64,000 bases of DNA, from positions 3,351,001 to 3,415,000 of the forward strand of contig NZ_CP012700.1 in assembly GCF_001307295.1 (NCBI RefSeq), read 5' to 3'. This DNA is from Sphingopyxis macrogoltabida. GTDB lineage: Bacteria > Pseudomonadota > Alphaproteobacteria > Sphingomonadales > Sphingomonadaceae. Position numbers and translations under genes: made by a program. A model generated the notes under the pieces. The model was not told the origin of the DNA. It saw only the letters and a list, made by a program, of their open reading frames with translations, and ran no database searches. This document shows positions 28,711 through 36,462 of the stretch, in pieces (position 1 is the first letter of the stretch; every line of letters starts with the position of its first letter).

Positions 28711-28738
28711 ATCGCTATATACGGCCATATACATTGGT
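28711..28738. promoter_or_regulatory. Mo-box-like operator (ModE-type site)
   Basis: ATCGCTATATA, then a 6-base spacer, then TATACATTGGT. The left half matches the published proteobacterial Mo-box consensus (ATCGCTATATA-N6-TATATAACGAT) in 11 of 11 positions, the spacer length is right, and the right half matches 7 of 11. It lies between the divergent TonB receptor (42 bases) and small secreted protein gene (17 bases), and a ModE-like regulator gene is within 0.6 kb. In other bacteria ModE with molybdate usually represses from such sites. Confidence 0.7.
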
Positions 28739-28755
28739 CGCCTCGGAGGGAAAGC

Positions 28756-29274
28756 ATGCGCCGCTCTCTTTTTGCCGCAATGACGGCGCTTGCGCTGGCC
28801 GCGCCCGGCGGCGCTTATGCGGAAGAGCCCGACTGCACGACCGGCAGCGCAGCGCTCCCCGCCGAACTGGCCGGGTGGACGTCGCGCGGCACGCTGACGG
28901 CAGCGAGCGATGCCGCCGCAGCCAAGGCTTCGCCCATCGCGATCGGCCACACCGCCGATGTCGCGCTCCAACCCGCCGGCAAGGTCCGGTTCGCTGCGCC
29001 GCCCGGCAAGCCCGGCGAAGGTGAAACGCACGCCGGTCTCCTTGCTTTTCACGTCGAGACAGCGGGCAGCTACCGCGTCGCGCTGGGCGCGGGCGCGTGG
29101 GTCGATGTGATCGAGGGCGGCAGCGCACTCGCGTCGACCGCGCACGGCCACGGTCCGCAATGCTCGGGCATCCGCAAGATGGTCGATTTTTCGCTGACCC
29201 CAGGGGATTATCTGCTGCAGATCGCCGCGAGCTCCACGCCGTCGATCGCGGCGCTGGTCGCAAAGCTGCCCTGA
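28756..29274 (+). CDS. Small secreted protein paired with TonB receptor
   Basis: A 172-residue protein with a clear signal peptide (MRRSLFAAMTALALAAPGGAYA). The mature part starts EEPDCTTG, is rich in Ala and Gly, and ends with TAHGHGPQCSGIRKMVDF, a His/Cys-containing block, before a beta-rich tail. Start 28756 is set by GGAGGG six bases upstream and by the signal peptide; a longer open frame crosses the operator. Homologues in sphingomonads lie beside this type of receptor and are, as I recall, often labelled homogentisate 1,2-dioxygenase; that label cannot be right for a 150-residue periplasmic protein. The HGHG..C block could bind a metal (inference). The function is unknown. Confidence 0.8.
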   Translation: MRRSLFAAMTALALAAPGGAYAEEPDCTTGSAALPAELAGWTSRGTLTAASDAAAAKASPIAIGHTADVALQPAGKVRFAAPPGKPGEGETHAGLLAFHVETAGSYRVALGAGAWVDVIEGGSALASTAHGHGPQCSGIRKMVDFSLTPGDYLLQIAASSTPSIAALVAKLP

Positions 29275-29284
29275 CGCGGGCGCG

Positions 29285-29668
29285 TCAGGGCTTCGCGCTC
29301 GGCGGCAGCGGCGCAGCGCGCATCAGCGCGGTCAGCCTGTCCAATTCCCCGCGCCGCGCGGCATCGGCCAGCCGGCGTTCGAGCGCACGATAGCTTGCCA
29401 GCACCGTCCGGCCGCAATCGGTCAGCCGGGCGCCTTTCGCCGCTCCGCCGCCCGCCGTCGTTTCGACGAGTCTTTCGGTCCAGCAGCGGTTCATGCTGTC
29501 GACGAGCAACCACGACCGGCGATAGCTCATCCCCAGCGACCGCCCCGCCGCCGAGATCGATCCTTCGCGATCGATCGCTTCGAGCAGATCGGCTTTGCCG
29601 GGGCCGATCGCGGGCTCGTCGCCGCAGAATAGCTGCGCTTTCAGCTTGAGCGCGCCCTCTCTCACCAT
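29285..29668 (-). CDS. ModE-like winged-helix regulator (DNA-binding domain only)
   Basis: A 127-residue protein matching the N-terminal LysR-type winged helix of ModE: LLEAIDREGSISAAGRSLGMSYRRSW, then LVETTAGGGAAKGARLTDCG, both typical of this family. The molybdate-binding (MOP) domains of full ModE (about 260 residues) are missing, so it cannot sense molybdate in the known way and may act with a separate sensor or as a constitutive repressor. It converges on the small secreted protein gene with 10 bases between, and the Mo-box-like site in the same locus is its natural target. Confidence 0.85.
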   Translation of the reverse strand: MVREGALKLKAQLFCGDEPAIGPGKADLLEAIDREGSISAAGRSLGMSYRRSWLLVDSMNRCWTERLVETTAGGGAAKGARLTDCGRTVLASYRALERRLADAARRGELDRLTALMRAAPLPPSAKP

Positions 29669-29764
29669 CGTCCCGCCTCGCCTGTGAATGCCCCTGATAT
29701 CCTACCCCCCGGCCGATTCAAAGCGGGCTCTCTCAGAGCCAAGTGAAGGTGACGAGCATCAATT

Positions 29765-30124
29765 TCACGCTACCTGCGCTGTAGGGACTACCCGATCATT
29801 TCCGCCCGTCGGTCGCAGGATCTTGGCCGCATCGCCGGTGCCTTCGATAGGGAAATTGCGCAGTCCGATGGCGTCCTTGACCATTTCAAGCTCCTTATGG
29901 AGAGCCGCCATATTGGCATGCGCCTCGAAGAGCGCGGCGAAGCTGACCGCCAAACGCGAATAAGCCGGATCGGCCGCAACTGCAGATAGCCCCGCCCTCG
30001 CCTGCCCCTGCGCAAGCGCACCGGCAAGTACGCCGGTCGCGGCAATCGCGTTTTCGATCGCGCGCTCCGCTTCGACCATCATGCGCGCAACAACGTTGGC
30101 GGCCTCGAGACGTTGTTTCAGCAT
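29765..30124 (-). CDS. Hypothetical protein, helical, phasin-like length
   Basis: A 119-residue protein that I do not recognise. It is almost entirely predicted helix and Ala-rich (for example AIENAIAATGVLAGALAQGQ and LAVSFAALFEAHANMAALHKEL), with no signal peptide or membrane segment. The start is ATG 30124, which follows AGGGGGTGAAT; an in-frame extension of 20 codons reaches into the tRNA and is rejected. It sits immediately downstream of tRNA-Arg on the same strand. Its general look resembles small phasins or coiled-coil chemosensory helpers, but nothing decides this. Confidence 0.65.
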   Translation of the reverse strand: MLKQRLEAANVVARMMVEAERAIENAIAATGVLAGALAQGQARAGLSAVAADPAYSRLAVSFAALFEAHANMAALHKELEMVKDAIGLRNFPIEGTGDAAKILRPTGGNDRVVPTAQVA

Positions 30125-30176
30125 ATTCACCCCCTGTCCTCGATGACAAAATCTATTGTGCCACCCAACCGGGAAG

Positions 30177-30253
30177 TGGTGCACCCGACAGGATTCGAAC
30201 CTGTGGCCCCCAGATTAGGAATCTGATGCTCTATCCTGCTGAGCTACGGGTGC
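30177..30253 (-). tRNA. tRNA-Arg (anticodon CCU)
   Basis: The reverse strand folds as a complete tRNA: acceptor GCACCCG/CGGGTGC, D arm around AGCTCAGCAGGATAGAGC, anticodon stem CAGAT/ATCTG with loop TTCCTAA (anticodon CCU, reading AGG), and T loop GTTCGAATC. The 3' CCA is encoded (30177-30179). No duplicated 3' end or integrase was seen nearby, so there is no sign that it is in use as an attachment site. Confidence 0.97.
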
Positions 30254-30304
30254 ACGCGGCGTCCGTTTAGCGGCGCGAGGCGTCCAGCGTCAATCGGCGG
30301 GCGA

Positions 30305-30775
30305 TCAATTCACCGCGTCGGGCGGAGCAATAGGGACGAGGAGCGGCATCGCGGCGATGCCATCCTCGCGGAGCTCCGCCGCCTGTTCGGGCGAGGCCTG
30401 GCCATGGATCAGGTCTTCCTTCGCCCGCCCTTCGTGCATCGCGCGGGCGGCATCGGCGAAATCGCGCCCGACCCAGCGCGACTGCGGCAGCATTTCGGCC
30501 TGTTTCGCCGCAATCTCCGCGATCACCTTGCGCACCAGCTCGGGCGAAGGCTCGCCGGTTGCCGAAGCATCGGCAGGTTTGGCAATGGCACCCGATTGCT
30601 GGTTCGATTTCGCCCCGACCCGCGGCGCCATGACCGCCTTTGCAACCGCGCTGTCGCCGCAGACCGGGCAGGCGATCAGCCCGCGCGCCTGCTGGTCCGC
30701 GAAGCTCTCGCTGCTCGCGAACCACGCCTCGAACCGGTGATCGCCGGCCGCGCAGCAAAGGTCGAAGACGATCAC
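30305..30775 (-). CDS. DUF1178 family protein
   Basis: A 156-residue protein of the DUF1178 family. It opens with MIVFDLCCAAGDHRFEAWFAS and has a zinc-finger-like pair of cysteines in IACPVCGDSAVAKAVMAPRV, then a low-complexity middle and a conserved end (AELREDGIAAMPLLVP). The start is GTG 30775, since the conserved N-terminus begins exactly there, 4 bases after the grxC stop. It follows comF and grxC on the same strand, an order found in many Alphaproteobacteria. The function is unknown. Confidence 0.85.
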   Translation of the reverse strand: MIVFDLCCAAGDHRFEAWFASSESFADQQARGLIACPVCGDSAVAKAVMAPRVGAKSNQQSGAIAKPADASATGEPSPELVRKVIAEIAAKQAEMLPQSRWVGRDFADAARAMHEGRAKEDLIHGQASPEQAAELREDGIAAMPLLVPIAPPDAVN

Positions 30776-30779
30776 GGGA

Positions 30780-31040
30780 TTATCCCGCGCCGAGCAGGGG
30801 GTCGAGCCCGCCGCGCGCGTCGAGCGCGGCAAGGTCGTCGCTGCCGCCGACATGCTTTCCGTCGATGAATATCTGCGGCACGGTGCGCGCGCCGCCGGCG
30901 CGATCGACCATCGCGTCAAATCCGGCGCGATCCATCGTCACGTCGATTTCCTGATAGACGGCGCCCTTCTTGTCGAACAACGCTTTCGCGCGCGAGCAAT
31001 AGGGGCAGAAGAATTTGGTAAAGATTTCGATCTTCGCCAT
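30780..31040 (-). CDS. grxC: Glutaredoxin 3
   Basis: An 86-residue dithiol glutaredoxin with the active site CPYCSRAK at residues 12-19, the cis-Pro loop TVPQIF, and the glutathione-binding GGSDDLAALD. It reduces disulfides with glutathione in the cytoplasm. It starts 4 bases after the comF stop and ends 4 bases before the DUF1178 gene, so comF-grxC-DUF1178 form an operon. Length and motifs are normal. Confidence 0.96.
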   Translation of the reverse strand: MAKIEIFTKFFCPYCSRAKALFDKKGAVYQEIDVTMDRAGFDAMVDRAGGARTVPQIFIDGKHVGGSDDLAALDARGGLDPLLGAG

Positions 31041-31044
31041 GCGG

Positions 31045-31893
31045 CTATCCTGTCATCCTTTCGTCCATCATATCGGAATCAACGCGCGCAAAGTCAAATA
31101 TGTTGCTGGTCATGAGCGCGTCGGGGACGACCCGCGCCCAGGTCAGCGCCGAAACGCGGACCGCTCCGCTGCGGCGGAGGGCCCGCGCCGCCGCGCGCAG
31201 CGTCGCGCCGCTCGCATGGACATCGTCGATCAGCACCAGATGCCGGCCCGCCGCCCTCTCTTTCGCGCCATTCGCCAGCGCGAAGGCACCTGCGACGATC
31301 CGCTCGCGTTCGCGCCGCCCCTGGCCGCGCAGCGCTTTCGTTGCCTTGATCCGCAGCAAGAGATCATGGTCGTGCGGGGTACCGGTGAGCCGCGTCAGTT
31401 CGTCGGCAACAAGCGCCGCCTGATTGAAACCGCGCGACCAGAGGCGCCAGCGATGGAGCGGGACCGGGACAAGCAACACCGGCTCCGCGTCCGCGAGCTT
31501 GCCGAGCGGGCGTGCCATCAGCTGTGCCATCAGCCGCGCATGCCCGACGCGCCGCCCATATTTGAGCCGCAGCGCGACGGTGCGTGCGACGGGTCCGTAA
31601 GCAACCGCGGACGGGGCGCCTTCGAACGGCGGCGGCGCGGCAAGGCAGGCGCCGCAAGTCACCGAGCCGGGCAAGGCAGCGGGCAGCGGGATCGAACAGA
31701 GCGAACAGGCCGGTCCGTCGAGAAAGGTCAGCGACGACCAGCAGGAGAGGCAGAACTGCCTGTCGTTATCGACGACGAGGCCGCATCCGGGGCAGCGCGG
31801 CGGCAGGGCATAGTCGACGATCGTCCGGACGATATGGCGCAATGCGCGGTCCGCTTGCCACCCCGATGCCTCATCCGCGTCGCCTTCCCCCAT
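31045..31893 (-). CDS. ComF family phosphoribosyltransferase-like protein
   Basis: About 282 residues. The N-terminal part has a double zinc-finger (CPGCG, CLSCW, CSLC, CGAC), and the C-terminal part a phosphoribosyltransferase fold with VPVPLHRWRLWSRGFNQAA and the PRPP-site motif VLIDDVHASGATL. ComF/GntX proteins help DNA uptake or use of DNA as nutrient in other bacteria. Two starts are possible, ATG 31911 and ATG 31893; neither has a convincing ribosome site, and the conserved region starts well after both. It is divergent from the methyltransferase gene at 31936. Confidence 0.9.
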   Translation of the reverse strand: MGEGDADEASGWQADRALRHIVRTIVDYALPPRCPGCGLVVDNDRQFCLSCWSSLTFLDGPACSLCSIPLPAALPGSVTCGACLAAPPPFEGAPSAVAYGPVARTVALRLKYGRRVGHARLMAQLMARPLGKLADAEPVLLVPVPLHRWRLWSRGFNQAALVADELTRLTGTPHDHDLLLRIKATKALRGQGRRERERIVAGAFALANGAKERAAGRHLVLIDDVHASGATLRAAARALRRSGAVRVSALTWARVVPDALMTSNIFDFARVDSDMMDERMTG

Positions 31894-31935
31894 AGCGGAC
31901 TTGTGAAGCATCGCCGAGGACGGCACAAGCGCCGC

Positions 31936-32781
31936 ATGTCGCAGCCCCCGCTCTTCTCCCCGGCCCGCCAGCGCGCCCAGCGCGACCGCATCGCCCGCCA
32001 GCCCGCCGGCGCCGATTTCCTCGCGCCGATCATCGCCGAAACCCTGCTCGACCGCCTCACCATGGTCACCCGCGATTTTTCCCGCACCTTGCTGATCGGC
32101 GCCCATGACGCGACGCTGATCGCGCATCTGCGCGGCCTTGGCACCAATTTGACGCTCCTCGAGGCGGGGCCGGCCCCCGCCGCCTATACCGGCGCGATCG
32201 TCGGCGAGGCCGATAACATCGACCTGCCCTTCGGCAGTTTCGACCTTATCGTCTGGCCCGGCGGGCTCGACAGTATCAACGACGTTCCCGGCGCGCTCGT
32301 CCGCCTGCGGGCGCTGCTCGCCCCCGACGGCCTGCTCCTCGGCGCCTTCGTCGGCGACGGCAGCCTGCCGCGCCTGCGCCGCGCTATGATGACCGAATAC
32401 GTGCGCCCGGTCGCCCGCCTCCACCCGCAGATCGACCTTGCGGCGATGGGCAATTTGCTGCAGCGCACCGGCTTCACGCTCCCCGTCGTCGACGTCGATA
32501 CGCTGACGGTACGCTATGGCGACTGGTTCGGGCTCGTCCGCGATCTGCGCGCCGCAGGCCTGTCGAGCCGGCTTTCCCCTGCGCCGCCGCCGCTGACCCG
32601 CGACGAGGCGGGGCGCATCGCTGCAGCATTCGCCGCCGAAGCCGATCCCGATGGCCGCATTGCCGAAACCTTCCGCCTGATCCATTTCAGCGGCTGGGCG
32701 CCGCACCCCGACCAGCCGCAACCGGCGCGGCGCGGCAGCGGCACGGCATCGCTCGCTGATGCGCTCAAGCCGAAAAGCTAG
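31936..32781 (+). CDS. SAM-dependent methyltransferase (NDUFAF5/BioC-like)
   Basis: A 281-residue class I methyltransferase. The start reads SPARQRAQRDRIARQPAGADFL, typical for the bacterial relatives of mitochondrial NDUFAF5, followed by a Rossmann-like motif LLIGAHDATLIAHL, the acidic DLIVWPGGLDSIND in place of a classical motif II, and GALVRLRALLAPDGLLLGAF. NDUFAF5 acts on a complex I subunit; the bacterial proteins are uncharacterised, and BioC-like activity is possible. The SAM glycine motif is weak (LIGAHD rather than DLGCGTG), which is a feature of this group. Start ATG 31936; it ends 4 bases into the convergent mutT. Confidence 0.8.
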   Translation: MSQPPLFSPARQRAQRDRIARQPAGADFLAPIIAETLLDRLTMVTRDFSRTLLIGAHDATLIAHLRGLGTNLTLLEAGPAPAAYTGAIVGEADNIDLPFGSFDLIVWPGGLDSINDVPGALVRLRALLAPDGLLLGAFVGDGSLPRLRRAMMTEYVRPVARLHPQIDLAAMGNLLQRTGFTLPVVDVDTLTVRYGDWFGLVRDLRAAGLSSRLSPAPPPLTRDEAGRIAAAFAAEADPDGRIAETFRLIHFSGWAPHPDQPQPARRGSGTASLADALKPKS

Positions 32782-33200
32782 ACCAGCGCTTCGAGCAGTC
32801 CGATCAGCGGCTTGTCGGCGGGCGGCATGGCGAGGCTGTGCAACTCGACCGGCCGCACCCAGCGCAGCGCGCTGGCGTGTTGCGCCACCGGCGTACCCCG
32901 CCATTTGCGGCAAACATACAGCAGCAACAGCAAGTGCCGGTCGCCGAGCGTGTCGCTAGCAAAGCAGGCGGGCGCCAGACAGGCGTGATCGACGTCGATC
33001 GCCAGTTCTTCGCCAAGTTCGCGGATCAGCGCCTGTTCGGGGGTTTCGCCGGGCTCGATCTTGCCGCCCGGAAACTCCCACAGGCCCGCCATCGACAGAC
33101 CTTCGGGCCGCTGCTGGACAAGCAGGCGGCCGTCGCGGTCGACGAGCGCAGCAGCGACGACAATAAGACAGTTTTCCGGGGATTTCCCGGACGTCGCCAC
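32778..33200 (-). CDS. mutT: NUDIX hydrolase, MutT-like 8-oxo-dGTP diphosphatase
   Basis: About 140 residues. The Nudix box is present: GKIEPGETPEQALIRELGEE, with the Gly, Glu and REL-EE pattern all in place. The line LLVQQRPEGLSMAGLWEFPG just before it is typical of MutT, which removes oxidised dGTP. No ATG precedes the conserved IVVAAALVDRDG; the likely start is GTG 33200 or a nearby TTG, so the first 15 residues are uncertain. It is divergent from the first Flp pilin gene. Confidence 0.88.
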   Translation of the reverse strand: MATSGKSPENCLIVVAAALVDRDGRLLVQQRPEGLSMAGLWEFPGGKIEPGETPEQALIRELGEELAIDVDHACLAPACFASDTLGDRHLLLLLYVCRKWRGTPVAQHASALRWVRPVELHSLAMPPADKPLIGLLEALV

Positions 33201-33272
33201 AGCCAAATTATTAACCCTCCTGTGCGATCTTCGGCAGCCTCGGGAACTATAACTGCAGTTAGGGGCGGGACA

Positions 33273-33452
33273 ATGAACAAAATTTCCGGGCTGATGCGGT
33301 CGACCAGGGCCGCGACAGCCGTCGAGTACGGGTTGATACTCGCGCTGATCTTCATCGGCCTCATCGCCGCCGTCGGTAATGTCGCAACCCAGGCTGGCGA
33401 CATGTGGACCGACATCTCCTCGCACTCCGGACAGGCGATGAATCACCCGTAA
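33273..33452 (+). CDS. Flp/Fap-type pilin, first copy
   Basis: A 59-residue type IVb pilin. After a short basic leader it has ATAVEYGLILALIFIGLIAA, the prepilin-peptidase site with Glu and Tyr at positions 5 and 6 and the hydrophobic helix. It is exported and built into Flp pili by the Tad system, whose other genes are not in the window. AGGGGCGGG serves as ribosome site. The 12-base palindrome TAACTGCAGTTA (33250-33261) lies just upstream, and a TTAACC half-site (33211-33216) could be bound by CtrA, which controls pilin genes in some relatives (weak). Confidence 0.88.
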   Translation: MNKISGLMRSTRAATAVEYGLILALIFIGLIAAVGNVATQAGDMWTDISSHSGQAMNHP

Positions 33453-33589
33453 CTGTCCGATTTCGGGACTTGCGCCCGCACAAAGGGATTTTCGACATTA
33501 AGCTTTTCAAAACCAATTCGCCGTAAATCGGCTGATGTTGACCACGACCAGACCGTCAACAGGGTAAGTGAATTGTCAGGAGACCAGAC

Positions 33590-33781
33590 ATGAAGTTTTT
33601 CAAGAAGTTCATTCGCAACGAAAAAGCTGCCACCGCCATTGAATATGGCCTGATCGCAGCTCTCATCGCCGTCGCCGGCATCGCTGCTTTCCGTTCGGTC
33701 GGCACCAGCGTCAGCGGCACGTTCACGGACGTCGACACCGCGCTCAAGACCCGTTCGGCTGGCGCGCCGGCCACCCCGTAA
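33590..33781 (+). CDS. Flp/Fap-type pilin, second copy
   Basis: A 63-residue Flp pilin: MKFFKKFIRNEKAATAIEYG followed by LIAALIAVAGIAAF and a short variable tail. It has the classical ATAIEYG processing site, closer to the family consensus than the copy upstream. A clean AGGAGACC ribosome site stands seven bases before the ATG, and a strong intrinsic terminator follows, so it is likely the main pilin. It has 137 bases of its own upstream region and may be transcribed separately from the first copy. Confidence 0.93.
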   Translation: MKFFKKFIRNEKAATAIEYGLIAALIAVAGIAAFRSVGTSVSGTFTDVDTALKTRSAGAPATP

Positions 33782-33811
33782 GGCCAAAGACGACCCATCG
33801 GGTCAAGGAAG

Positions 33812-33840
33812 GGGCGGTGGAGCGATCCACCGCCCTTTTT
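33812..33840 (+). terminator. Rho-independent terminator after the Flp pilin genes
   Basis: GGGCGGTGGA and TCCACCGCCC form a perfect 10-bp stem with a GCGA tetraloop, followed by TTTTT. It begins 30 bases after the pilin stop and lies just before the convergent M48 protease stop. It is the clearest intrinsic terminator in the window. Confidence 0.93.
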
Positions 33841-33850
33841 CGTGTTTTGC

Positions 33851-35359
33851 TTACCGGCTCGCGTAGACGACCAGCTTCACCTTCTGTCCCGGCGTCAGGC
33901 GGCTCGACGCGGTCAGGCGGTTGAGCACCTGAAAGCGTTCCGCCTGATAATTGCTGTACGCCATGCGTTTCGAGAGGCTGGCCACGGTGTCGGCGCGCCC
34001 GACCGTCACGACATCGACACGCCGCGGCCGGATCGCCGCCGCCTCGGCCGTACTCAGCCGCCGTACGCTGTTGAACATCGGGTTGAACACCCCGGCCCCG
34101 CCCGCCTTGGTCAGCGCGACGAAGTGGAAGGCCTGATTTTTCGAAAACTCATAAGCGAAGACGGTCACGTCGACCTGCCCCGACTGGGTGTTCGCGCGCG
34201 CGACCGAATAATAGGCCGGAATCCCGTTCACCGTCGTTCGCTGCAGGCTGCTCGGGCTGACCGAGCTATTGCCGGCGATCGATTTGAACACCGCCGCAAC
34301 ATAGGCATTCATATCGCCGTTATAGGCAACGGTCGAAAATTGCGCCTGCCCGCCATTGCCGCTGACGGTGACGGCGCTGTTGCCGTTCTGCATGCCATAG
34401 CCGTTCGGAACGGCGAATTTCAGCTTGAGATCGGGGTGAAGGAATTCATTGCCCTCGACCACGCCCTGCTTGGGATCGTCGCCATAGAGAACGCCGTCGA
34501 CCGACGCGAGGAAGGCGTCGGCATTGCGGACGCCGCCCGTTCCCGCGCGGCTCGCCAGCGTCTGGGCATTGCGCACGCGCGATGCCGGGTCGGGGTGGGT
34601 GCTCGCCCATTCGGGAAGCGCGCGTGCATCGCCGCCCGCGAGGCGCGCTTCGAGGTTGGTCTGGGCGGCAAGGCTCGCAAGCATCGTCGATAGCGCCAGC
34701 GGGTCATAGCCGGCGCTGCGCAGATACTGCACGCCGAGCTGGTCGGCCTGCAACTCCTGTTTGCGCGAGAAGCCGAGGGTCGCATATTGCGCGACCTGCA
34801 TCGCATTGTTCTGGATCAGGCCGCCAAGGCCGCCGAGCAGCCCGCCATTGTCGCCGATCGCGCCGCCCACGACCTGCGCCAGCACGCCGAGGATCGCGTT
34901 GCGCGTCGCCGCCGACTGGCGCTTCTTGCTGTGCTGCGCCGCGACATGCCCGACCTCATGGCCCAGCACGCCTGCCAGCTCGGCCTCGTCGTTCATCAGC
35001 GCCATCAACTGGCGGGTGACATAGACATAGCCGCCGGGGATCGCGAAAGCGTTGTTCACCGGCGAATTGAGCAGGGTCACGGTGAAATCGCCGGGGTTCC
35101 GTGAGAGGCCCGATTGCACTGCGATATTCTGCCCGATGCGATTGACATAGCTCGCCTGCGGCCCGGCATAGGCGCCGCCGAATTCTTCCATCAACTGCGG
35201 ATGGGCATCCTGCCCCTGCTTGCGCTCGGTCGGCGAAATGCTCGTCGCCGTCTTGATCGTCTTGGTCTTGGCGTCGGCCGGAACGCCGATCCCACCGGTA
35301 CCGAGCGTCATGCCGGCGGCCAGCATGATTGCCAAAGCGGTCATCGTCTTGCGGGTCAT
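33851..35359 (-). CDS. Secreted M48 family metalloprotease
   Basis: A 502-residue protein with a signal peptide (about residues 1-30, ending VPADA), an M48 peptidase domain with the zinc site HEVGHVAAQHSKK and a downstream Glu region QELQADQLGVQYL, and a C-terminal about 45-residue LysM-like or GspL-like segment (NYQAERFQVLNRLTASSRLT, then PGQKVKLVV). It resembles BepA/YfgC-type periplasmic quality-control proteases for outer-membrane proteins, though without the TPR domain. It stands alone, with its promoter in the 146 bases before accA's stop. Confidence 0.9.
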   Translation of the reverse strand: MTRKTMTALAIMLAAGMTLGTGGIGVPADAKTKTIKTATSISPTERKQGQDAHPQLMEEFGGAYAGPQASYVNRIGQNIAVQSGLSRNPGDFTVTLLNSPVNNAFAIPGGYVYVTRQLMALMNDEAELAGVLGHEVGHVAAQHSKKRQSAATRNAILGVLAQVVGGAIGDNGGLLGGLGGLIQNNAMQVAQYATLGFSRKQELQADQLGVQYLRSAGYDPLALSTMLASLAAQTNLEARLAGGDARALPEWASTHPDPASRVRNAQTLASRAGTGGVRNADAFLASVDGVLYGDDPKQGVVEGNEFLHPDLKLKFAVPNGYGMQNGNSAVTVSGNGGQAQFSTVAYNGDMNAYVAAVFKSIAGNSSVSPSSLQRTTVNGIPAYYSVARANTQSGQVDVTVFAYEFSKNQAFHFVALTKAGGAGVFNPMFNSVRRLSTAEAAAIRPRRVDVVTVGRADTVASLSKRMAYSNYQAERFQVLNRLTASSRLTPGQKVKLVVYASR

Positions 35360-35505
35360 CGGTGCGCCTCCCTTATGATCTCTTGCCGGGTCTATCCCTT
35401 ACTCAGGAATATCCGCTGATTGCGACAAGGCAAGCCGCGGCGGGACCGGAGCTTGCCCATATGTTGCGGAAATAACGCGACAGCCGCGGATCGGGTTCCA
35501 GGCGG

Positions 35506-36453
35506 TCAGGCGCGGCCCATCGCGAGGAATTTTTCCTCGCGAGCGGCGAGCAATGTGTCGCGCGGCAGGCCGGCGAGCGCATCGAGTTCCTGCGCGATCG
35601 CATCGCCCAGCGACGCGATCGCGACCTCGGGCGCGCGGTGCGCACCGCCGACGGGTTCGGGAACGATGCGGTCGATGACCCTGAGCGCCAGCAGATCCTG
35701 GGCCGACATCTTCATCGCCGCTGCGGCATCGGCCGCCTTGTCGGAGGTGCGCCACAGGATCGACGCACAGCCTTCGGGCGAAATCACCGAATAGACGGCA
35801 TGTTCGAACATCAGGACACGGTTGGCGGCCGCGAGCGCGATGGCGCCGCCCGATCCGCCCTCACCGACCACCGCGGCGATCATCGGCACGCCGAGCGCGA
35901 GGCATTGTTCGGTCGAGCGGGCGATCGCTTCGGCCTGCCCACGCTCCTCGGCCTGGATGCCCGGAAAGGCCCCCGACGTATCGACCAGCGTCACCACCGG
36001 CAGCTCGAAGCGGTCGGCGAGCTGCATCAAGCGGATCGCCTTGCGATAGCCTTCGGGCTTCGCCATCCCGAAATTATGCTTCATGCGCGAGGGGATATCG
36101 TCGCCCTTTTCATGCCCGATCACCATCACGCGGCGGCCGCGAAAGCGCGCGAGCCCGCCGAGGATCGCCTGATCGTCGCCGAAATTGCGGTCGCCGGCGA
36201 GCGGCATCCAATCGTCGAACAGCCCCGCGACATAATGTTTGAAATGCGGCCGGTCGGGATGACGCGCAACCTGCGTCTTTTGCCAGGGGGTCAGCTTCGC
36301 ATAGATTTCGCGCAGTAATTTCGAGGACTTGGCCTCTAGCCGTCCAACGTCGCCATCGATGTCGAGCGTCGGATCGTCGCCCATCTCGCGCAGTTCGGCA
36401 ATCTGGCGATCGAGCGCCGCGACCTGTTTTTCGAAGTCCAGAAAGGCTGTCAT
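35506..36453 (-). CDS. accA: Acetyl-CoA carboxylase carboxyltransferase subunit alpha
   Basis: A 315-residue AccA, which with AccD transfers the carboxyl group from biotin to acetyl-CoA, the first step of fatty acid synthesis. It has the usual start [17 protein letters not shown], the crotonase-fold core with [37 protein letters not shown] and [10 protein letters not shown], and the end region [14 protein letters not shown]. It follows xerD after 9 bases; the xerD-accA order is common in Alphaproteobacteria. Length is normal. Confidence 0.97.
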   Translation of the reverse strand: MTAFLDFEKQVAALDRQIAELREMGDDPTLDIDGDVGRLEAKSSKLLREIYAKLTPWQKTQVARHPDRPHFKHYVAGLFDDWMPLAGDRNFGDDQAILGGLARFRGRRVMVIGHEKGDDIPSRMKHNFGMAKPEGYRKAIRLMQLADRFELPVVTLVDTSGAFPGIQAEERGQAEAIARSTEQCLALGVPMIAAVVGEGGSGGAIALAAANRVLMFEHAVYSVISPEGCASILWRTSDKAADAAAAMKMSAQDLLALRVIDRIVPEPVGGAHRAPEVAIASLGDAIAQELDALAGLPRDTLLAAREEKFLAMGRA

Positions 36454-36462
36454 GCGCCGTCG

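Noticed and set aside
28756..29274. Label homogentisate 1,2-dioxygenase for the small protein near the TonB receptor
   Set aside because: The real enzyme has about 430 residues and no signal peptide. This protein has 172 residues and is secreted.
30177..30253. tRNA-Arg as an integration site
   Set aside because: No integrase, no duplicated 3' end and no composition change beside the tRNA.
31045..32913. A 622-codon reading of comF that runs through the methyltransferase and mutT
   Set aside because: The upstream part is antisense to the methyltransferase. The conserved zinc fingers start after ATG 31893.
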